NCBI GenBank assembly: GCA_946536225.1
Contig: CAMNEE010000001.1
Location: 677,730-741,729 of the forward strand
Direction of reading: 5' to 3'
Length of the DNA stretch: 64,000 nt
Source: UBA6985 sp946536225
GTDB lineage: Bacteria; Bacillota_I; Bacilli_A; RF39; UBA660
In this document: in pieces, positions 59,333-64,000 of the stretch
How positions within the stretch are numbered: the first letter of the stretch is position 1
Layout: every line of letters starts with the position of its first letter
Program-made: the position numbers and the translations under genes
Notes under the pieces: model-generated
What the model was told of the DNA's origin: nothing
Databases searched by the model: none
The model's input: the letters and a program-made list of their open reading frames with translations, nothing else

Positions 59333-61744
59333 CTATTTTTGCTTACCAGATTTCTTAAATATACTTTTTAAGAACTCGCTATTATTAATATATTCTAATA
59401 AATCTTCGAATGTTGTTTCACAATGAAATGTTTGTTTTCCTCCATCTTTCTCATCAAAGTCATTAACTATTATTTTAGTATTCATTATATTATCAGTATT
59501 AATATCTATAACTTCAATGTTATTATGTGAAATAGCATTTCTTATATGCCTTATAACATCATGTGGATGCATTACATATGAATTATTATTCATGCTTTCT
59601 AACATAGAACTTTTTTCAACAATTTCATCTTCTACTTCTTTCTTAGCGTTTGGTAATTCAGTGATTGCTTGTTCAAATTCTTCGATTGCTTTAACAAATT
59701 TTTCTTTAACATGATCTGGAACTTTTGGATTATTAATTTGATTTTTTTGTGTTTCTATTTTTTCTTTTAGTTTTTCTATTTCTTTATCTATATTACTATA
59801 TTGAACTTTTAATTGTTTTAATTTGTTTTCAATTTTTGTTTTTTCAAAAGTAATATCAATTCCTGAAAGGAATCCCATATTTTCATAATTAACATAATAA
59901 TCATCATAATCTTCAAATTTTCCATTTGTAATTAAATATAATGTATTCAAGATTGTTTTAATTATAAGTCTTATAACTTTTTCTTTTTGAAGAGGTGAAT
60001 AACTTTCTAATAAATAATGTATATTACCAGTAGCTTTATCTTTAGTATTTATAAAATCAAAGATTATGTCATTAGGTACTTTTTCTTTAGAAACTTTATA
60101 TCTAATTAAGTCTTTAATATAATTTCTTTGTTCAAATAAATCTTTTTTAAAGAATTCATCATATTGAGATACCTTTTCCAAAACATATTCTTTTAAATCA
60201 TTACTCAATGGAGCAATGTCAAATTTCATATCATAGAAGAAAGTATGTGATGATAAACTTTTATCTTTTTCATTATATTCAGATAAATAATGAACTCTTT
60301 CTATATCATTATAGTTATTAGCAAGTAATTGCGTATCTATAGAATTTAACTCTCTATCATTACACTTTACTTCTTCATTATTACTTAGCATTAATATATC
60401 TAAATAAGATGAAACTTGTTCTATTGATGAAAGAGGACTTGGAGTTACACCATATGGTAAAGGATGCCTATCTTCAAATACTATTGGAAATAGGTTCGAT
60501 AAATCCAAACCACTTAAAATTTGATTAAAGCTTGAGAAAAATATATTTAAATTCATTGGAATTTGTATATTTTGATAAACGCCTAAAACATTTATTTCAC
60601 GAGCATTAATATATTCATTATCTAATGAATACAAAAAGTGTGCAAAACAATTTTTTATGGACTTTAAAAATTTTCCTGCATCAAAGTGTGGACTATTAAC
60701 AATTTGTAATGGATACATAACAACTGATTCATTATTCTCATTAATAAAATAATTGTTTTCAGAATCTTTATAAATAGTGTCTAAGAAGTTTAGTGCTATA
60801 CCCTTTTTCATATCATCAGGAACAATCTTTAATACTTCTTCTAAAGTATTCATAAAATAAATAATCATGAGCATTGCATTAAAATAGTTATCACTTACAA
60901 CATAAGAATCTAAATCTGTAGTAGCAAATAAATTTTGTACTACACTTCTATCATAATTATTACTACATATACCATTTAGGATCATAAGACATTTTTGAAA
61001 GATTGAGTAAGAATAATTATCAATTGCCTCATCTGTACTTCTTTCATATGATTGAGGTTTTAAGTCATACATTTCATGTACAATTGAACCTCCTTTTTTA
61101 AAAATATTAGGGTCAAAGGAGAATCCAGAATAATTACTAACAGGTAATTTTATTATTTCATTATTATATTCTACTTCAAAATACATTTCATCATCTGGAA
61201 GACCAATATACTTAAATAATCCCACTCCAGTCATTGCTATAAGTGCTTGTTCTTTATTTAATCCAGCTTTTTTAAACTTTGAAAAAATTTCAGGAACAGG
61301 AACTCCATTAATTGATACAAGTGGTAAATAAATAAAGTCATATTTTTCATCAGATTCCCAGGAATTAAAAAGATAGTATTTTCCATATCTAAAAATAAAT
61401 GTTGGAGTAAAACAATATATTTCTTCTTTTTCTTTTCCTTGATAGAAATATTCTTTTCTCATCAAGGTATCATGCTTTTCAACCATTTCCTTAAATAGTT
61501 GTAAGATATTATTATTCTCAATAGAATCTTTAACATAGTTGTAAACTTTAGTATATAATTCCATATTTAATCCAGGATTAGATAATAAAAGTATCCAGTT
61601 TGTCTTTATCATGACATCATGGTAATTTTTGGGATCTATATTTTCATGTTGTTTTTCACATTCTTCTTTTAGACAACACTCAAAAATATTATTTATTATT
61701 CCTTTAAATGGGACAAGATTCTCACTCTTTGATATATCTTCCAT
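59333..61744 (-). CDS. Large protein with HEPN-type motifs and coiled coil
   Basis: 803 residues, cytosolic. HVIRHIRNAISHNNIEVI-like sequence near 731-744 contains R735-x4-H740, the HEPN ribonuclease signature. An earlier SIKNCFAHFLYSLDNEY (362-378) has the same frame with Lys for Arg, so it may be a second, inactive HEPN unit. A coiled coil (about 640-715) lies in front of the C-terminal one. HEPN domains cut RNA in toxins and defence systems. No partner nucleotidyltransferase is seen next to it. Single gene with its own terminator. Confidence 0.55.
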   Translation of the reverse strand: MEDISKSENLVPFKGIINNIFECCLKEECEKQHENIDPKNYHDVMIKTNWILLLSNPGLNMELYTKVYNYVKDSIENNNILQLFKEMVEKHDTLMRKEYFYQGKEKEEIYCFTPTFIFRYGKYYLFNSWESDEKYDFIYLPLVSINGVPVPEIFSKFKKAGLNKEQALIAMTGVGLFKYIGLPDDEMYFEVEYNNEIIKLPVSNYSGFSFDPNIFKKGGSIVHEMYDLKPQSYERSTDEAIDNYSYSIFQKCLMILNGICSNNYDRSVVQNLFATTDLDSYVVSDNYFNAMLMIIYFMNTLEEVLKIVPDDMKKGIALNFLDTIYKDSENNYFINENNESVVMYPLQIVNSPHFDAGKFLKSIKNCFAHFLYSLDNEYINAREINVLGVYQNIQIPMNLNIFFSSFNQILSGLDLSNLFPIVFEDRHPLPYGVTPSPLSSIEQVSSYLDILMLSNNEEVKCNDRELNSIDTQLLANNYNDIERVHYLSEYNEKDKSLSSHTFFYDMKFDIAPLSNDLKEYVLEKVSQYDEFFKKDLFEQRNYIKDLIRYKVSKEKVPNDIIFDFINTKDKATGNIHYLLESYSPLQKEKVIRLIIKTILNTLYLITNGKFEDYDDYYVNYENMGFLSGIDITFEKTKIENKLKQLKVQYSNIDKEIEKLKEKIETQKNQINNPKVPDHVKEKFVKAIEEFEQAITELPNAKKEVEDEIVEKSSMLESMNNNSYVMHPHDVIRHIRNAISHNNIEVIDINTDNIMNTKIIVNDFDEKDGGKQTFHCETTFEDLLEYINNSEFLKSIFKKSGKQK

Positions 61745-61777
61745 ATGATCACATCCTAATCGAATTATATCATAAAA

Positions 61778-61810
61778 AAAGACTAAGATATGTGAATTTG
61801 CTTAGTCTTT
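61778..61810 (-). terminator. Terminator of the InlB_B-type surface protein gene
   Basis: Stem AAAGACTAAG/CTTAGTCTTT with seven U on the minus strand. Confidence 0.85.
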
Positions 61811-61835
61811 TAATTACAAATTGTAAAGTTAATTA

Positions 61836-63827
61836 TTAATTAATAATTGTTCCACTTGCATTTATATGAACTTCAGATTTTAGAGTAACTACAGGTCTCA
61901 CAAAATTATCAAACTCTGAGTAAGAACTATCAACAGGATTATCTTCAGATTTACCTGCGATGACCCAATCTACTTTTTCGTAATCAATATATTGAAAACA
62001 ATAATAAATCAGTCCTTGCCCAGCTGAAGTCACTATAACTGCATCTGCTAACCAATACTGATTACCTCTATAAGTTACAACATGACCATCTATCATCCAA
62101 TTCTTGTCATGTGTATCTTTAAAGATTAGATCATATGCTTTTTCACTTCCATTAACATTATTTTGACCTGGACCCGGACCATACTGATAACCATTAGAAG
62201 CAAATGATATGCTACTTCCATTACTAAGTTTTTTCCAAGAACTAGATTCAAAATCATAATAATATAAAGTGTGAGCATAGTCATTAACATTATCAGGGAT
62301 ATATTTAGTTCTTATAACTCCATTATCATTTGTAAATGTTATTGACTCCATTTCATATGGTGTAAATCCAGTTACTCTGTTAATATCACTTAAATTAATA
62401 GACCTTGAATTATCAGCATAAGTTGGATTTTTATAATGTGATGCAATACTATCAAGGTTTGCAACAAAGCTAGGCCAGTTTAAGGCATTACCTTGAACTG
62501 CTCTTTGCCCAACCCCTGATTTTAGAGTTATCAGTAGTTTTCCATCTTGGGCTCCCAATACAAACCAATTTCCATCACCATAAGTTGTATTATCCACATT
62601 TACACTATATCCAGTTATCTGATCTCCTACTTCTAGTGTTATATAACCATCCGTAACATGTACATTATCGGATGTCATTGACCAAGTCTGCGTAGTTGGT
62701 TTCCACTGAGCATATAGAGTAATTGTTTCACCATCACTTTTTACTAAATTAATTTTTCCTCCATCAGTATACGAAGTTCCTCCTCCATTTGCTTCAGTAT
62801 TCCATGAATCGAAAATCATATTTTCTGGAGCTGTAAATGTATTTAAGGATAGATTTGTTAATATTCCACTATATATTTCTTGATTTGTCATAGATCCACT
62901 ACCACCGTTGGAATCAAATATTACTGTATATTTAGCTAAATTATATTTAGCATTAATTACTATTTGTTTTGTAATAATTGTATCTTCTGTTATTTCATTA
63001 CCATCTTCATCTTCCCATTTATCAAAAGCATATCCTTCTTTTTCGACTTCTGGTAATTCTCCAATAGGTTCTCCATATGTTATATTTTTTATTATTATTG
63101 AAGTATCATTATTAGGATTAATTGTTATTTGATATACTTCAAATTCTCCTTTTAATTCTACATCAGTAAATTTTAATGATAATTCAAACTTCTCGTTTGC
63201 AAATACAGCAAATGGAATAATTAAAATAGCTATTATTAATAATAAAATACCTGTTTTAAATTTATTAATTCTTTTCTTATTTATTACAAAGAATAGACCT
63301 AATCCAGAAACTATAACTAATAAAAAATATTCTAATATACTATCATTTGTTTTAGGATTAATTGTTATTTGACTATTAGTTCCAGTTTCATTTTCAAAAT
63401 TTAATTTTATTTCTAAATCATTTAAAGAAAGATTCTTATTAATTAGTTTACTTTTATAAATTAGTTTAATAGTTATTTTTGTAGTTTCACCCTCAGCAAT
63501 AAAGTCTTCTCCATAAGTATATTCTATACCAAGACTTTCATTATCATTATTATCAGTAATTGATCTAATTTTATACTTTTCAGATTCATTGTTTTTAAGT
63601 GTTAGTTCATAATTAACGAAATCACCAACTTCATTAAATCTAATTCCACTACTAATTTGTCCATCAGTAATAGTAGGCTCTTCTACTATAATTGTTCCAC
63701 TCTTATCTTTAATTTTAATATCAATTGCTTCAATATATTTACTTTCTGCATTTACTCTTGTTGTTCCTAATACTGATACCATTACAAATAATACTACAAG
63801 TATCAAATTCTTAAATACATTTTTCAT
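61836..63827 (-). CDS. Surface protein with embedded sortase-like signal, InlB_B repeats and DUF6273-like end
   Basis: 663 residues. Signal peptide 1-27. Residues 28-155 are an exported domain. INPKTNDSILEYFLLVIVSG (156-175), a hydrophobic helix and KKR look like a wall-sorting signal, but the frame goes on. A second helix (192-210, ending AVFANE like a signal peptide) follows, then InlB_B-type units (GYAFDKWEDEDG, VIFDSNGGSG, MIFDSWNTEANGGG, ITLYAQWKP) and a DUF6273-like C-terminus (YWLADAVIVTSAGQG; FVRPVVTLKSEVHINASGTI). It looks like two surface proteins fused end to end. Ribosome site AAGGTG. Confidence 0.75.
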   Translation of the reverse strand: MKNVFKNLILVVLFVMVSVLGTTRVNAESKYIEAIDIKIKDKSGTIIVEEPTITDGQISSGIRFNEVGDFVNYELTLKNNESEKYKIRSITDNNDNESLGIEYTYGEDFIAEGETTKITIKLIYKSKLINKNLSLNDLEIKLNFENETGTNSQITINPKTNDSILEYFLLVIVSGLGLFFVINKKRINKFKTGILLLIIAILIIPFAVFANEKFELSLKFTDVELKGEFEVYQITINPNNDTSIIIKNITYGEPIGELPEVEKEGYAFDKWEDEDGNEITEDTIITKQIVINAKYNLAKYTVIFDSNGGSGSMTNQEIYSGILTNLSLNTFTAPENMIFDSWNTEANGGGTSYTDGGKINLVKSDGETITLYAQWKPTTQTWSMTSDNVHVTDGYITLEVGDQITGYSVNVDNTTYGDGNWFVLGAQDGKLLITLKSGVGQRAVQGNALNWPSFVANLDSIASHYKNPTYADNSRSINLSDINRVTGFTPYEMESITFTNDNGVIRTKYIPDNVNDYAHTLYYYDFESSSWKKLSNGSSISFASNGYQYGPGPGQNNVNGSEKAYDLIFKDTHDKNWMIDGHVVTYRGNQYWLADAVIVTSAGQGLIYYCFQYIDYEKVDWVIAGKSEDNPVDSSYSEFDNFVRPVVTLKSEVHINASGTIIN

Positions 63828-64000
63828 TTTATAACACCTTAAACCTCACTAGTAATATCAAAACAATGTCTTGTTTTAATATTTGTCTACAATCCTACTA
63901 TAATAAGTATACTATAAAAAAGAAATAGAGGAATAGTTTTCTATAAAAAAAGAATAGTAATTATTTACTATTCTTAATTTAATTTCTTAATTTTTTTATT
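63828..64000. other. Non-coding right edge with terminator of an upstream gene
   Basis: Leader of the surface gene at 63827 with no promoter I can place safely. A perfect stem AAGAATAGTAA/TTACTATTCTT with U-run on the minus strand (63944-63975) should terminate a gene that lies beyond the window. Confidence 0.6.

Overview
The window looks like a stretch of chromosome from an uncultured low-GC Firmicute, probably a gut Bacilli lineage (Erysipelotrichia/RF39-like). The base composition is strongly AT-rich, genes are read with the standard code (TGA is used as a stop), Shine-Dalgarno sites are clear, promoters are sigmaA-like, Gram-positive surface-anchoring signals are present, and nearly every gene is followed by a compact hairpin plus U-run. 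No rRNA, tRNA, transposase, phage gene or CRISPR array was seen. The lineage call is an inference from composition and gene types.

Layout. 1-10 kb: a partial unknown gene, an acyltransferase, a zinc-ribbon membrane protein, a YwaF-like membrane protein, a membrane-bound XRE regulator, a nitroreductase, a flavodoxin and a MATE transporter fused to a cytidylate-kinase-like domain. 8.9-11.5 kb: two secreted MucBP-type wall proteins with an unusual VNTG sorting signal. Both have the same structured 5' leader. 11.7-15 kb: an HD hydrolase and an MgtA-type P-type ATPase. 15.1-22 kb: a fused amino-acid ABC transporter and a complete arginine deiminase operon (arcA, arcB, arcC, YfcC-type carrier), which together would import arginine and yield ATP. 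22-34.5 kb: housekeeping and accessory genes: an intracellular leucine-rich-repeat protein, an SDR, a frameshifted small gene, a Fic-like protein without the catalytic histidine, an XRE-CYTH regulator beside an NTPase-CYTH enzyme, glmS and galE, HD, DUF898-like and GNAT proteins.

The most striking region is 34.7-53.5 kb. It holds eight exported proteins with SipW/TasA-type leaders (motif [ST][FY][AS]xx after one hydrophobic helix) and a membrane-anchored WIEG-motif protein. It also has two SipW-type signal peptidases, one fused to a large cytosolic domain, and a catalytically dead signal-peptidase homologue. A membrane-anchored McrB-like AAA+ ATPase, a DUF2357/McrC-like protein without a visible nuclease and a cytosolic helical protein with a 46-residue partner complete it. 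A perfect consensus promoter stands in front of the first gene and a second promoter in front of the signal peptidase-AAA operon. I read it as an undescribed export and assembly system for TasA-like surface filaments, coupled to an McrBC-derived ATPase.

53.7-64 kb: GNAT, deoxyribosyltransferase-like, peptidase S51, PfkB kinase, a C39-like peptidase fused to a cyclophilin-like domain, a relic of an APH-type gene, an intact APH-type kinase, a large protein with HEPN-type motifs, and a surface protein with InlB_B-type repeats and an embedded sortase-like signal. No intergenic stretch exceeds about 300 bases.
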